DNA of 64,000 bases from Fistularia commersonii (GCA_037954325.1 JBBMNZ010000026.1:3785501-3849500); one strand, 5' to 3'; shown: positions 23,266 to 35,143, numbered from the stretch's first letter. A program made the numbers and translations. Notes: a model not told the origin generated them from the letters alone.

Positions 23266-23740
23266 GGAAGAAGCCTCACGATGTTCTATACTTCTTCAGA
23301 TTCAACCAAGTTCTGACTGAATTCTACTTATGATTTTACTATAAATCTCAATTTGCTAATAGATCTTAGGGAAAATAGGGAACATCCACGTTCCTTCAGC
23401 CAGCTAGCAGGTAAACATGCTACAAGGACCACTTGCAAGGGTAGTGCAGTCATCCAGGAATGATCTAGAAGATGTTTAAAATGTCCTGATTACTTTTGAA
23501 AGGCTACAAAAGGTGAAAATATGTGAAATATGTGAGGGAACTGTCTCTTTTTTTTGCACAGGTGGCGTTCAGAGAAGTAAGCGCAGTGTTAGCATGATGT
23601 GCAGTACGTCAAATGTGTAGCCAAAGCTGAAATTAAAGGCTCTTTGTTAAACAAAAATATCAAAATACAGCAAAATAATGATAAATATGTGAGCAAAGAA
23701 ATGGCTAAACAAACAAATAAAAAATAAAATATTTTCTTTT

Positions 23741-23800
23741 CCTTTCGGTTTTTCGCCACAACAAATCAACCTTTTCCATCAAATCCTATTCTCTGGATCC
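23741..23800 (-). mobile_element. RTE-like LINE 3' end scrap
   Basis: CTTTCGGTTTTTCGCCACAA and CCTATTCTCTGGATCCT match the 3' terminal region of the element at 5826-6447. A-rich sequence to 23900 follows. Confidence 0.7.
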
Positions 23801-25384
23801 TAAAAATAAAGAAATAAAAACTAAAAAGTAAAAAATAAAAAACATAAAAAATAAAATAAATTAAGCAAAGCTTGATATAATGTTTTTTTTTTTTTTAAAC
23901 AAAAGAGAACAACTAGAACCATTTGACAAAGCATTCCTGCTGCAGGTGTTCTCTGTTGGTAAAGTGAGCACAGTTCACGTATGGTACCAATATCCAGCGT
24001 TCCATCTTGATTTAAAGGAGCGCTGGGTTTACTTCCGTGAGTAAACCTACTTTTCGTTAAAGACCGGGGCGATATCAGCCTCCCCCCAGCAAATGGAGAA
24101 GGCTATCAGATGTGGAGTGTTCCAACATCAACAGAAAAGGGTCTATAATTGGGTTTTGAGTGCTATGAGGACATTCCTCCCTATAGATGTGGGCATCTAA
24201 TTCACATTTTTGAGTCTGAAAGATAGTGGTGAAGGTCAGGCCCCGCAGAGAGATTTCATCTTTTTCGTGGATGCACGTGATTGGCTTTCTCATCTTACTG
24301 AATAGAACACTGAATGCGGTAATGATCATTTTGTTGTCAAAATGACATACGCCACTTATATCTAAAATTGAATACATGCCGTTGGGATACATCTTCATTT
24401 TTGTGAGATAACAACTAGGCTTATCACTATTTAGTCTTTGCCTTGACAAAAGATGATCGCTCTGAGCTGGTTGGGGAGCGATGGAGGCTGACTTACAATG
24501 AGCTCTGTCTTTATGACATAATCCAGTTAATTTTCAAACTTGAGTTTTTTTTTCCAATGATTATCCTTTTTTTTTTTTTTATAGGACTGAATAGGCTTTG
24601 ATTAGAACCCTCATGCACGTTCTGAATGTTTTCCGTGATTGGGCACGGGATGATTTTGACTGAATATCGAGGAAAAATTAAAAATCTGTTTCCAATTATA
24701 ACGTGAGTTTAGCGTACTGTGAATGATGTGATATTTTTTCCTGGATTTTCTGCCAATAGACATGGAAGGCGGTGCAGTTGCATGATTACTTTTAAGATAA
24801 TTACTTATTGACCAGAAACAGCACTACCTTAGGGGGTGTGAACAGATAACAAATTACAGTATGATATTTATTCAAGTTAAATATGATCTCATTATTAACT
24901 GGAGGAAAATTCACCAGCCAAAAAAAATAGTTTTTTTTTTTTTTTTTTTTGCTGACGTCTATCAAGTCAGAGTGTCCCCTCCTTGATTCTATGCTTTTAA
25001 ATGTTAGATTTTAAAAGATCACATATCTTCCACTTATTTCTACAGCTCAGTATATCGTCTGCCACTAGAGCAGTAAATAAAAGAGAAAAATAAAAATAAA
25101 TGTCGCTATGCACCACGTGACAAAAATGCCATTTTAATCAATATAGCAAGCACTTAACTTTTCTCTTGTTTCTTCAATGTTAACCTTTTGAAAGAGCAAA
25201 ATAAAATAAACAACCGTCTTCAGAGAGGATGATATGACCCGGGGTGGATTTTGTGCAAAATACATTTGCTCATGCATTAGCATGTTCATACACTCACTGC
25301 GAGGGATCAGTAACTAGTATTAAACATTACAAAAACAGCAAACATAAAATAAACAAAAAAAAAACATCAACTTTGATAACAGCT
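23801..25384. other. Intron stretch without gene
   Basis: Contains poly-T tracts at 23882-23897, 24566-24582 and 24930-24951. The 124-codon minus ORF at 24075-24449 resembles no family I know and has no supporting context. Confidence 0.5.
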
Positions 25385-25511
25385 TCAATATAATTGATAA
25401 TAATAATAACAATTATACATAATAATCATTATTTGTCGAGTGATTAATTATTAGATTTTTTTTTAAGCTTAATTAATTAATTTCTTCTTCTCCTTCTTCT
25501 TCTTCTTCCTC

Positions 25512-25545
<34 letters not shown>

Positions 25546-25880
25546 TAGGAGTAGTATTTTGTATAAATATAAGTATGTGCATAATAGTAAAATTATGATA
25601 AAATTTTATTAAATATATACAAACATATTATAAATTATGATGATGGTTATTATTACTATTGTTGTTATTAGTAGTAGTAGTAATATTTTCTATGTATAAT
25701 AATGTGCAATAATGATATCATTGTTATAATCTATTATTAAACATATGCAAAACAACAACAACAACAACAACAATAATAATGATAATAATAATAATGTAGT
25801 TATTAATAAATGATCGTTATGGTTATTATAATAATTATTATTATTACAGTGGTAGTAGTAGTGATATTAGAATCATTAGT
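25385..25880. repeat. Mixed trinucleotide repeat tract (AAT, CTT, AAC, AGT)
   Basis: Includes (TTC)n at 25483-25511, (TTA)n at 25512-25546, (AAC)n at 25751-25772 and AAT-rich sequence between them. Confidence 0.88.
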
Positions 25881-27491
25881 ACTATTGGTTTCTGTGGACC
25901 TTGGCTTTATCCATCTTGACAAATTATGTTGGTTACAAAATACAGAGCAGGGTTCTGCAAGGACAGCATGGGATATCCCCAACTACTTACTCTAAGGTGT
26001 TCATAGTAGTAACATCACAGCAGATGGCTAACCTGCTATTCCTTACATTGCACCTCACTGCTTGTTGGGAAATGTAAAGTGAGTGTATATTTCTAAATCA
26101 GTGCTTGGCTGGTTTGCCAGCAAGCCACGACCCCTATCGCTCAGCCTTCCTGCCCAGCGTGACCTTCCTGGGGAAAAAAGAAAAAAAACTGGAACCTGAA
26201 TCCCAAACATTTCCAAGCCATTTTTCCTCTCTAAACTCCCAAACATGTTAAAAATCCATATTTTCTGCCCACATGTACTTCATCCAATCAGTCCTGCTTA
26301 TTGTTTTCACTTTTTTTTCCTCCTGTGGCCTCCAATTGTCCTCTATATGTGTTAGCAGACTTAGACGGACTTTTAGATTTGCATCAAAATGAAATAGCGA
26401 TGCAGTGGCTCAGAGCACAGCAGGAATATTGACAGAAAAATATACAAAAATAGAAAATTACAACAAAGGGCTAAAGCTGAGGATGCATTGGTTTTGTTTT
26501 GCTGTTGCAGTCTATCGGTGTTGCCCTTAGATGGCATTATTTTCTCTCATCTTTACCAGAACCTTTTAGGATGAGAATGGCATTGGAAAAAAAAAAAAAA
26601 AGTATTTTGTCAAGTGTAATATTGATATGGAGCTTCTCAATAAATAAATAAAAACAACCTTTTTCCTGAGCTGTCATCACATGATCCCCGGAAAAGGCTT
26701 ATTTTCAGCTGTTTTAAAAAATGGCCCTTTCTGACAGGATCAAAAACAGGAGGCAGGGAAAACCCACAGTCACCATCGGAAAAAAAAATGGCATCGAAAT
26801 TGAAATTTGCATGGCAACAGAAAGCGGGAGGACAGAATGAGTGTGCATGTGTGTGTCGGTATGTGTGTGTGCGCAACATATTGTGTGCATAAATGTGTGC
26901 TTGTGCGTACCCGTGTCCTTGAAAAACCTTGGGGGGAGGAATCATTGCTAATTTTAGCCCTCGGACAAAATCTCTCTCTCTCTCTCTCCTTCCACGGATC
27001 TCAATCCATCCTCTGCAAGTACAGAGGGTCATACAGTGATGAGATGCGATCCGACGTTTACCATCCCTGGTGGAGGTAACACTGCCACCAACTGAGACAG
27101 CCTTTGCTTTCTTTGTATAATTGTGCAGTCCTTGTGCATGTGCATGTGTGTGTGTGTGTGTGCGTGCGTCCTTGTTTATAGATGCAGAGTAATGCCCACA
27201 TCACCGTGTGCACTCTTTCTTCCAGATTGTTTCAAATCTGAAAGTTGCAGAATTATGCCGACCCTTCTTTTACATCTGATTTTGACGGTTGAAAGGTGAG
27301 CCAGCCGACACGTAACGCGTCCAAACACTCGAGCGAAACACGTGCGGTTCTTACTCGTGAGGAGTAATGCTTTATGAAATGTCCTTTGCTGAACGTGGCG
27401 GGAATTTTTATTTGAATCCACGCAGACTGAGATCACTTTTGATCTGAGGTGAGAAACGACCTCAGATCTGACTGTTGTTGAAATATTTGCA
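25881..27491. other. Intron stretch with short simple repeats only
   Basis: GT-rich sequence at 26836-26872, (TC)n at 26970-26988 and (GT)n at 27140-27162. No exon or classified transposon seen. Confidence 0.55.
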
Positions 27492-27850
27492 TCACCGTCA
27501 TTTTCAGACTATAAGCCGCTATGAATTTTTTTGGAGGGCTAATGAGCCAAAACGTCTTTTTCCACAGCCGTGTTACAGGCATTGTAACAAAAAACATTTC
27601 CAGTTTGTATTTGTGGATGTTACCAGGATGTATTCAAGACAGCGGTGGGACCAGCGATGCCGGTTTAGAAACAGTTGCAATGATGAAAAGACGGGAGGAA
27701 GAGCTGGAGGTTGCAGAGATGAAGATGTTGAGGTTCTCTTTGGGAGCCTTGTTGCTTCCACTCCTCACTCCACACACCAACTGTTTGACCTTTTTAGACT
27801 GAAAAGGATTTCTAAACCAGTATGGGACAAAAATGCACAGTTATTATTAT

Positions 27851-27996
27851 TCTATATCATTATTTTACCTTCCCTCGCGGGATTTTTTTTTTCTTTGCAT
27901 TGAAGCCATCATGGCTGGCCCATGCTCAGGAACCAAACCAGGAACATCTGATTCCAAGATGACTGCCTCACTATCTTAGCCATTCTGCCCATATTT
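27851..27996 (-). mobile_element. tRNA-derived SINE with A and B boxes, flanked by (AAT)n
   Basis: Reversed, it begins GGGCAGAATGGCTAAGATAG. The A box TGGCTAAGATAGTGAGG is at 27982-27966 and the B box GGTTTGGTTCC at 27939-27929, with tRNA-like spacing. The body has GAGCATGGGCCAGCCATGAT, and the 3' end has CCCGCGAGGGAAGGTAAAATA running into AAT repeats. (AAT)n lies on both sides. The partner copy is at 7339-7454. The 3' end resembles the tail of the SINE at 35627-35868. Confidence 0.78.
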
Positions 27997-28079
27997 TATA
28001 ATAATAGTAATAATAATGATATCAATAATAATAATAATGGTAATAATAATAATAATAATGACAATAATGGTAATAATGG

Positions 28080-28150
<71 letters not shown>

Positions 28151-28218
28151 TTCTGTATATAATAACAACAACAATAATAACAATAATAATAATAATAATA
28201 ATCATAACAATGTTCTTA

Positions 28219-28255
<37 letters not shown>

Positions 28256-28359
28256 CCTACTACTACTACTCCTACTACTACTACTCCTACTACTACTACT
28301 AATAATAATAATAATATTGATAATAATAATAATAATAATAGTACTACTACTACTACTAC

Positions 28360-28402
<43 letters not shown>
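27997..28402. repeat. (AAT)n/(ACT)n array
   Basis: About 400 bp of TAATAA-type triplets with CTACTACTA blocks at 28257-28300 and 28342-28360. It yields spurious Leu/Val homopolymer ORFs. Confidence 0.97.
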
Positions 28403-28403
<1 letters not shown>

Positions 28404-29217
28404 GGTGTTCAAGAGGTGTTTGGAGAGTGGTGGTCAAGAAGTTGGAGGATTCCAGGATGATTGAGAGCAGAGAGCAGGTCGAGGAAGATCTAGAGGTGGA
28501 GGTATGCACTGGAAAGGAGAGGAATGAAGTTTAGTCGAAGCAACACAGAGTATATGTGTGTGAATGAGAGGAACTCGGGTGGAACAGTGAGGCTACAGGG
28601 AGTGGAGATCGAGAAGTTGCAGGATTTCAGGTATTTGAGGTCAATAGTCCAGAGCAACAGAGAATGTGGAAAAGAGGTGAAGAGACGGGTTCAAGCAGGA
28701 TGGAATGGATGGAGAAAAGGATCAGGGGTACGAAAAGATAGAAGACAATCAGCCAGAATGAAAGAAAAGGTGGACAAGACAGTGGTGAGACCAGCCATGC
28801 TGTTTGGACTAGAAACTGTGACAATGATGAAAAGACCAGGATGGACAGGATCAGGAATGAGTCCATCAGAAGGACGGCTCATGTTAGATGTTTTGGAAAC
28901 TGAGATGGTTGGGTGATGAACACACGAGGGAGAGTGAATTGGTAGCTGGAATTGGAGATCTAGAGAAAGACCAAAGAGAAGATCGATGGACGTCGTGAGA
29001 GAGGATATGAAGGTAGTTGGTGTGAGAGAGGAGGGTCCAGAGAATAGGGTCACTGAAGGTTGATTCTCTGTGGCGACCCCTGAAGGGAAAAGCCCAAAAG
29101 AAAGTTAGAAGAAGACCAGTATGTATTCAATTGAAACTTGTTTCTGTGTGACATCTTTCTGTGTAAATATCTCACGTTACAACGCGGACACCTGCGGCTT
29201 ATAGACAAATGCGGCCT

Positions 29218-29705
29218 TTCTTCTTCTTCTTCTTTCGGCTTTTCCCATCAGGGGTCGCCACAGCTGACCCTATTCTCCGTATCCTCCTCTCTAACACCAC
29301 ACGACGTCCATAAATCTTCTCATTGGTCTTCCTCGACACCGCTTGCCTGGCAGCTCTTATTCCAGCATCTGTCTACCAATATATTCACTGACCTGCTTCT
29401 GTACATGACCCAACCATCTCAGTCTGACTTTTTCTCCCAAACATCTAACATGTGCTGCTCCTCTGATGGACTCATTCTGATCCTCTCCATCCTGGTCACT
29501 CCCAGAGAGAACCTCGACATCTTCATCTCTGCGACCTCTAGTTCTGCCTGCTGTCTTTTGGTCACTGCAACAGTTTGTAGTCCGTACAGCATCGCTGGTC
29601 TCACCGCTGCCTTGTACAACTTTCCTTTCATTCTGGCCGATAGTCTTCTATCTCTTCGTACCCCTGATACTTTTCTCCATCCATTCCAACCTGCTTGAAC
29701 CCGTC
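29218..29705 (-). mobile_element. RTE-like LINE 3' fragment
   Basis: Minus-strand remnants: KRRVQAGWNGWRKVSGVRRD, KLYKAAVRPAMLYGLQTVA, AELEVAEMKM and SLGVTRMERIR. The 3' end CCCCTGATGGGAAAAGCCG with a GAAGAAGAAGAA tail lies at 29218-29255. It is inserted in the right part of the composite pogo-like element, opposite in orientation to the copy at 27639. Confidence 0.85.
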
Positions 29706-29780
29706 TCTTCACCGTACACATATTTATTTCTTTTAAGCCGGTGCGGCTTCTATTCAGGTGCACTCAATAGTCTGGAAATT

Positions 29781-30540
29781 ATGGTAATTGGACACAGAAT
29801 GGGACACTCAGATTGTATGATACCAAACTGAGGATGTTTTAAATAAAATATGCTGCAGCGAAAAATGAAACAATGCGACTCATAGTTTGGATTGACACTA
29901 AATTAAATTGTCAGGAAGAGTGAAGTAATTGATATGGATGCACTGAATCATTTAAAGGGTTTAACCTTGTACAAATGTCCTTTGCTTTGAAAAATCTTCT
30001 CACTTCAAGTGAGGAATCTATTTGCTGGCTTTGCTGGGACTGAAGCAAAGCAAACATCGGTTGCCTATGTAAAAAAAAAAAAAAAACTCTGATGGGGATT
30101 GAATTACTGAGCCATCCAGGAAAAAAAAAGAGCCCGGTACAGAGAGTAGTGCTGAAAATTGGTAAAAAGACAGATCTGTGGGCCAAAAGAGAATTAAGAT
30201 TCAAAGCAGGCCGTCAAGGGCGTGCAAAGAAACATCGGCAGAATTTAGTGCCCCACTCAGAAGGATCAAACTCACATAATTAAAGATGTGCCAATGCAAA
30301 GACAAGCAAAGGCAGGAAGGCGGCCGTACAGACAAGCACGCACATGCACGCGTTTGAAATGTTCTCTCAACAAGTATTCGCCCGTCTTTCCTCCTCTCTT
30401 GACTTTGCGCGTTCGTCGCTTCCCCTGCGAGGACGAACTGAAGAGTCCTCACCTGGTGTGACTGTCTGTGCCGGTTTGCATTTCAGCCGACGTAGCTAAA
30501 AGGACTCGACATTAAATCGTGCTTTTTTTTTTCCCATTTA
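29781..30540. other. Intron stretch without recognised feature
   Basis: Poly-A at 30070-30085 and 30120-30129 only. Confidence 0.5.
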
Positions 30541-30589
30541 CCGTATTTTCTGGACAATAAGCCGCTACCTTTTTCCTAGGTTTTGAACC

Positions 30590-31133
30590 TCGCTGGCTAC
30601 CAGTAGTTGCCAGGATCAAGCACGAGGCCCTGACCCTGGCATTCAAAACCACCTCAGGAACAGGTCCAGCATATCTGAATGAAATGATAAGACCTTATGC
30701 TCCCGGCAGAGAGCTGCGTTCCTCTAATACAGACCTACTAGCGGTACCTTTTGCTCGCTCTAAGCAATCTCAGGCAAAACTGTTCTCAGTTCTACTACCT
30801 CAGCGGTGGAACAAACATCCGGAAGCAACAAGACTAGCATCATCTATCTCAACCACCAAGAAACAGGTAAAAACTGTTCTCTTTCAGGACTTTTTACGGT
30901 GCTGATGCCCCAGATCAGGTTAGGCACCAAGTTAGGCTATGCAGTGTGTGTGTGTGTACGTTTGTGTACGTCTTTGTCAAAAAAAAAACAAAAAAACTCA
31001 CTAACCCAAGCTTACTGTTCTGTATATTTCCTGTGCATCGTGTATTTGTAAGTGTATTTGCAGTCCCTATGTCCTCTATTGTAAGTCGCTTTGGATAAAA
31101 GCGTCTGCCAAATGCAATGTAATGTAATGTAAT
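30590..31133 (+). mobile_element. L2-type LINE 3' fragment
   Basis: Encodes the C-terminal end of a reverse transcriptase: MIRPYAPGRELRSSN, LLAVPFARSKQSQAKLFSV and LLPQRWNKHPE (30684-30835). The tail is GTCGCTTTGGATAAAAGCGT, CTGCCAAATG and (TGTAA)n. GAACC at 30585-30589 and 31134-31138 is a plausible target duplication; removing the LINE rejoins the host transposon smoothly. Confidence 0.9.
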
Positions 31134-31325
31134 GAACCATGCAGCGTATACAAAAGTGCGGCTATTCTATGGAATTTTTCTTCCATCGCTAGCGGGCGGA
31201 AGTAGAATCCAAAATAAGATAAGACGTATAAATCAATGCAAAAAAGAATAGCAGAAAGAGCAGATAAAAAGCACGCAGGACAAATTACTAACTGGTACTT
31301 ATTTTCAAATCCTCGCCCCTTCATC

Positions 31326-31565
31326 ATGGAAACCACAAGAAGAAGCTCGTATGATGCCAGTTTTAAGTTGAAGGCCATCGAGCTTGCTATCCACGGAGGA
31401 AACCGTGCTGCGGCACGCAAGCTTAGCGTCAATGAATCTATGGTAAGACCTTGGAGGCGGCAGCGGGAAGAGCTCATGCAATGCCAAAGTCGAAAAAAAG
31501 CTTTCAGAGGACATAAAAGCAGGTGGCCTGAACTTGAAAATGTCCTGGAGGACATTTCTTTTCAA
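31326..31565 (+). pseudogene. pogo/Tigger-like transposase, DNA-binding domain only
   Basis: From ATG at 31326 the frame encodes RRSSYDASFKLKAIELA and NRAAARKLSVNESMV then RPWRRQREEL, a Brinker/psq-type helix-turn-helix typical of pogo-group transposases. After WPELENVLED it runs into non-homologous sequence and the 3' terminal repeat. The CENP-B-like second domain and DDE catalytic core are absent. It reads open for about 120 codons, which is unusual among the elements here. I see no host promoter and call it a relic. Confidence 0.75.
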
Positions 31566-31714
31566 CATAGATATCTGCAGCTTATAACCTGGTCTGGCTT
31601 GTATATATATTTTTTTTTTACTTTTTTTTTTTTTTTTAATAGAGCGGATGCGGCTTATCTACAGGCGCGCTCTATAGTCCAGAAAACACGGTGACATATG
31701 CATGGATATGCAAA

Positions 31715-31737
31715 GGGGGGGGGGGGGGGGGGGGGGG
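31715..31737. repeat. Poly-G tract (23 G)
   Basis: Uninterrupted G run beginning in CAAAGG and ending GGCGTG, 24 bp beyond the pogo-like element. It could be G-quadruplex-forming. Confidence 0.95.
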
Positions 31738-32289
31738 CGTGATTGGTGCAGACTTAAGAATAACCGAACTGTGATTTAAACCTTTTTATTCCAATCCCTA
31801 CATCATGCAAGGCAATCTGGTGGTAAAAATTGTCATCCATGTCTCAACAAGACACACAATACCCAGCTGCTCCGGGAGAGGTGCTTAGCTCGAACAGATT
31901 CAGCCACACTGGGGAACCCCAGCTGTGCACGCAGCGTTAGCGTCCACAACTGTTTTCCTCGGTGCGTACTTTCATTGCAGTAAGTAAGAACGTTCCTTAG
32001 AAAGTCTTTGTCTAACCTGCAGCTTTAAGCAAATGTCGAGTTCGGAACGAGGGAAATCGAATATCATTTTGTTTCAATGTTATATGTTTTTAAAGCTGCT
32101 ATATTGCTATTAGCATGAGATGAAATGGCCAAGGGACAAAATGAGAACCCGAAAAAGAAACAGGGATGAGTAGAGAGATGGAAGGAGTGTAAATGACAAC
32201 ATCCAGGTAAATGTGGCTGATTTATGATCGTTGCAATCCAACAGTCAATCTGGAGGTTGCATCCAAAAAATGCTTTTGGATGTTTTGTA
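31738..32289. other. Intron stretch without recognised feature
   Basis: Nothing recognised. Confidence 0.5.
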
Positions 32290-32651
32290 CACTGCTCAAA
32301 AAAATGAAGGGAAGACTAAAATAACCCATCCTAGATCTGAATGAATGAAATATTCTTATTCAATACTTTGTTCTTTACAAAGTTGTGCTCACAACAAAAT
32401 CACAAAAAAAAAAAAAAAACTGATCAATGGAAATCAAATGTATGAACCCGTGGAGGTCTGGATTTGGAGTCACACTCAAAATGAAAGTGGAAAAAAACAC
32501 ACCAGGCTGATCCAATAATGATGTAATGTCCTTAAAACAAGTCAAAATGAATCAGTGTTGCTTCCTAAGTGGACACTTTCATTTCACACAAGTGTGATTG
32601 ACTTGGAGTTACATTGTGTTGTTTAAGTGTTCCCTTTATTTTTTCGAGCAG
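32290..32651 (-). mobile_element. MITE-A copy 3 (reversed)
   Basis: Ends CACTGCTCAAAAAAATGAAG and CCCTTTATTTTTTCGAGCAG with TA at 32288-32289 and 32652-32653. The interior runs opposite to the copies at 8890 and 16643 (for example CATCCTAGATCTGAATGAAT here). Confidence 0.92.
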
Positions 32652-32653
32652 TA

Positions 32654-34552
32654 TAATTTTGTATCAGTTGAGTAGTATCGTTTTGCTGTTAACTTGTCTA
32701 CTTAAACCATTACAGAATCAAACTAAAGTTATTTTTCTGCAAGCAGGAGCTCCATTTGATCACAGCAGGAACGGACGTTTGTATCCAAACATGGCAACGG
32801 GAGAGGTGCTTAAAAAGTTTTTTAAAAAGTTTTTTAATTTTAAATTGTTGTAATTCATTAATGGTTTGATCGAAGGCTTTACAGTACTATTTTCTTATCT
32901 GTGACACTGAACATGTTTCGCATTTGTCCGTATTTGACGAATAGGGTTTATATTGTTAGAGTACAGCTGTGGGTGCGGCCGTATTGACGGCAGCGTCGGC
33001 GTTAACGGAACAAAGCCGTCTTTTTATCTCGTTCGTGAAATTTACAGCGCACGGACCGCCTGCAGAGCAAACCGTGTCATGAGGACAGAAAACTCACAAA
33101 GGTGACGATGACAAACACTTCTGTGATTCAAAGATACTGATTTTTCTTGGATCACCCACGTCTCCATGTGTAGATAACAAAAAAAAGCATCTTTGAAAAA
33201 AAGCAAAGAGAAAACAAAAAAAACGTGAAATGACTGAACACACCAGGACCCTTGTCTGCGTTCTTACGTGTAAAAACACCTGATTGTTATTCACCTTCGG
33301 AACAATATGGTGTGCGGTGAGAGCGGACTTAAAATATTCAATAAAAATTGTCTTCTCTAAAACATTGACACCTATTCCGACGGTGCGCGTATCAAAGTTG
33401 TAAAAAAAAAAAAAAAAAAAGCTAAATAGAATAAAACAAAAGAAAGGGACGGGTGGACTCGCATGCACCATCAAGCATTATATTGTAACCGCCTCACACT
33501 TGATGCATCGGCCTGTAAAAGGAGTCTGATATATGGAGCGTTGCGTTATCTTGCACCGCGACACAAAGAACAAAAATATCGCGGCTGGTGTTGTGAGCGT
33601 CCGTCTCCATGAACAAGAACATCCCAACCATGCACACCTGGAATGAGATCCTAGAAATATGGAAGTTCACAACTGTTTGGCTTATAACGCTCTCGAATTA
33701 TTCTGACACCGGTGGCGCCGGGGCGCATTATCCTGCCGAAAGAGGCCAGTGCCTGAGGGGATACGATTTCCAATTACGGCCCGACTTGGGCTATAATAAC
33801 ATTGAGGTAGGTGGGTCACGCCAAATTAATAACCATATGAGCGGCATCAAAAAAGGCTTTCGATTGGAACAACTCTCGGTGTCTTAATCACGCGGTCGGT
33901 GTTTCACGTGGACGCCGACCGGCGTGGTTAACGTTATTGATGAGCTCGGCCGCTTGCGATCCAGTTGGTCGTTGACCTGTTTTCCTTCTAAAGAGCACCT
34001 CGGAGCACTTTTGTCGCGGTATCGATGAGGAAAGTGCTTCCGCCTACCCATATGCTCTTCAGAATCTTTGACAACTAATTATAATGTCACGGCTGACCGG
34101 CTTTTGACGATACGAGGAAACGGAAGGGCGGGTTAATGGAGGACAAAAACCAAAACTCAGTCCCTCCGTTCTAACCTTTCGCTCGAGTGAAAACAAACAA
34201 GTGTTAGGGAGCTCATGGATTGAAGGGAAAGACAAAGAGAGAAGCAGAACGCCTGCCATTTTATTTTCCGGACTCCTCACCCTCACATTCTAGCCTGAAC
34301 GGAGGAGATGGAGGGAGGAGGGATGATCAATTATGAACTGTGAACGTCCCCTCAGTGGGGCTGGCTGACTGCTGGCTGTAGATAAAGCAGAGTTATGACA
34401 ACCATACTGTATCCCCTCATCCATAATAAACCACGGGGAGTAGGGACGCTCTCCAACACGTAGGAATATTAATTCTCCAAAGAACCGGTACAAGAAGATG
34501 TTACATTTGAGAAAATATCGTTTAGCGTCTTCGCTTTAAATGGCGGTTCCAC
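32654..34552. other. Intron stretch without gene
   Basis: A short AAAAAGTTTTTT tandem at 32812-32838 and poly-A at 33401-33420. No exon or classified transposon. The 126-codon minus ORF at 33094-33474 is rich in Phe from the A run and is not credible. Confidence 0.5.
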
Positions 34553-35130
34553 CAGTGACGTGTGAGGTTCATGGCTGGTGAGGAACTTCTAATTATATTA
34601 TTCTTAGCCGAGTAGTGAGAAGGATCCCTGGGATGACCAGTGCCCTCTACCATGAGGCACCGTTACTGCGTGCCTCACTTAATGTTTCGTTGCAGTCGTT
34701 TTATGATCTCTCAGCACAATAAACACATTACAGTTGTTGATGAAAAACATTATAAACATGGCTGGCTTATCTATGGAAATTTAATTCATATATTAAAAGT
34801 GTTTGAAAATTTTAATAGTGACCTACACAGAGACAGCAATATGGTCTCGGTGCATAGCATGCCAGCACCGCTAGCATAATCATTGTGCGATCCATAGTGG
34901 GCTCAGCTGGTTGCTGTGTCACCGCACGTCTCTTCTTCATACTTGAACGGTAAATGTGATTTTTTTTCAGGGATTTTGAAAAAAAACAAACTAAAAATGG
35001 TGAAGCTAAGTGGAAAATAACTTAATAGCACAAATCACTGAATAAATGTAACCAATTTTCATTTTACATTTTTTTTTTCCATGATGGCAGGTGAGGCCCG
35101 GCCTCCCCTGCCTCAGTGTACCGGTCATCA
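34553..35130 (+). mobile_element. hAT-like element, family A copy 2
   Basis: Left end CAGTGACGTGTGAGGTTCAT. It shares CTGCGTGCCTCACTTA, TTTATGATCTCTCAGCACAA and GAACGGTAAATGTGA with the copy at 14824. The right end is GCCTCCCCTGCCTCAGTG, diverged. No coding capacity. Confidence 0.8.
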
Positions 35131-35143
35131 TGTTTGCTTCACG

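Larger units (their letters stand above)
27639..29115 (+). mobile_element. RTE-like LINE fragment with internal SINE and (AAT)n
   Basis: Flanked by CCAGGATGTATTCAA (27623-27637) and CCAGTATGTATTCAA (29116-29130), a 15-bp duplication with one mismatch. Coding remnants include KRREEELEVAEMKMLRFSLG (27680-27750) and, later, GTVRLQGVEIEKLQDFRYL, RRVQAGWNGWRK and VVRPAMLFGLET (28560-28830). The 3' end is GGCGACCCCTGAAGGGAAAAG with a GAAGAAGA tail. The order of pieces is rearranged, with a C-terminal slice before the (AAT)n. Confidence 0.82.
27496..29780. mobile_element. Composite pogo/Tigger-like element carrying two RTE insertions
   Basis: Outer ends are CATTTTCAGACTATAAGCCGC (27499 on) and, reversed, ACCATAATTTCCAGACTATTG (ending about 29783). 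These match the ends of the element at 30541-31691. Inside are a plus RTE copy with its own SINE and (AAT)n, then a minus RTE fragment. The host element has lost its transposase. Confidence 0.78.
30541..31691 (+). mobile_element. pogo/Tigger-like element with nested L2 LINE
   Basis: Ends CCGTATTTTCTGGACAATAA and, reversed, CCGTGTTTTCTGGACTATAG are an imperfect terminal inverted repeat. The interior holds an L2 LINE fragment (30590-31133) and a transposase N-terminal frame (31326 on). The left flank is TA; the right flank is not, so one flank has mutated. Confidence 0.85.

Noticed and set aside
24075..24449. 124-codon minus-strand ORF
   Set aside because: Ordinary composition but no recognised motif, and its frame does not join the grid2 exons.
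27996..28509. Leu/Val-rich ORFs that look like membrane proteins
   Set aside because: Translation of triplet repeats.
31076..31555. 159-codon minus-strand ORF
   Set aside because: Antisense to the L2 tail and the pogo-like transposase fragment.
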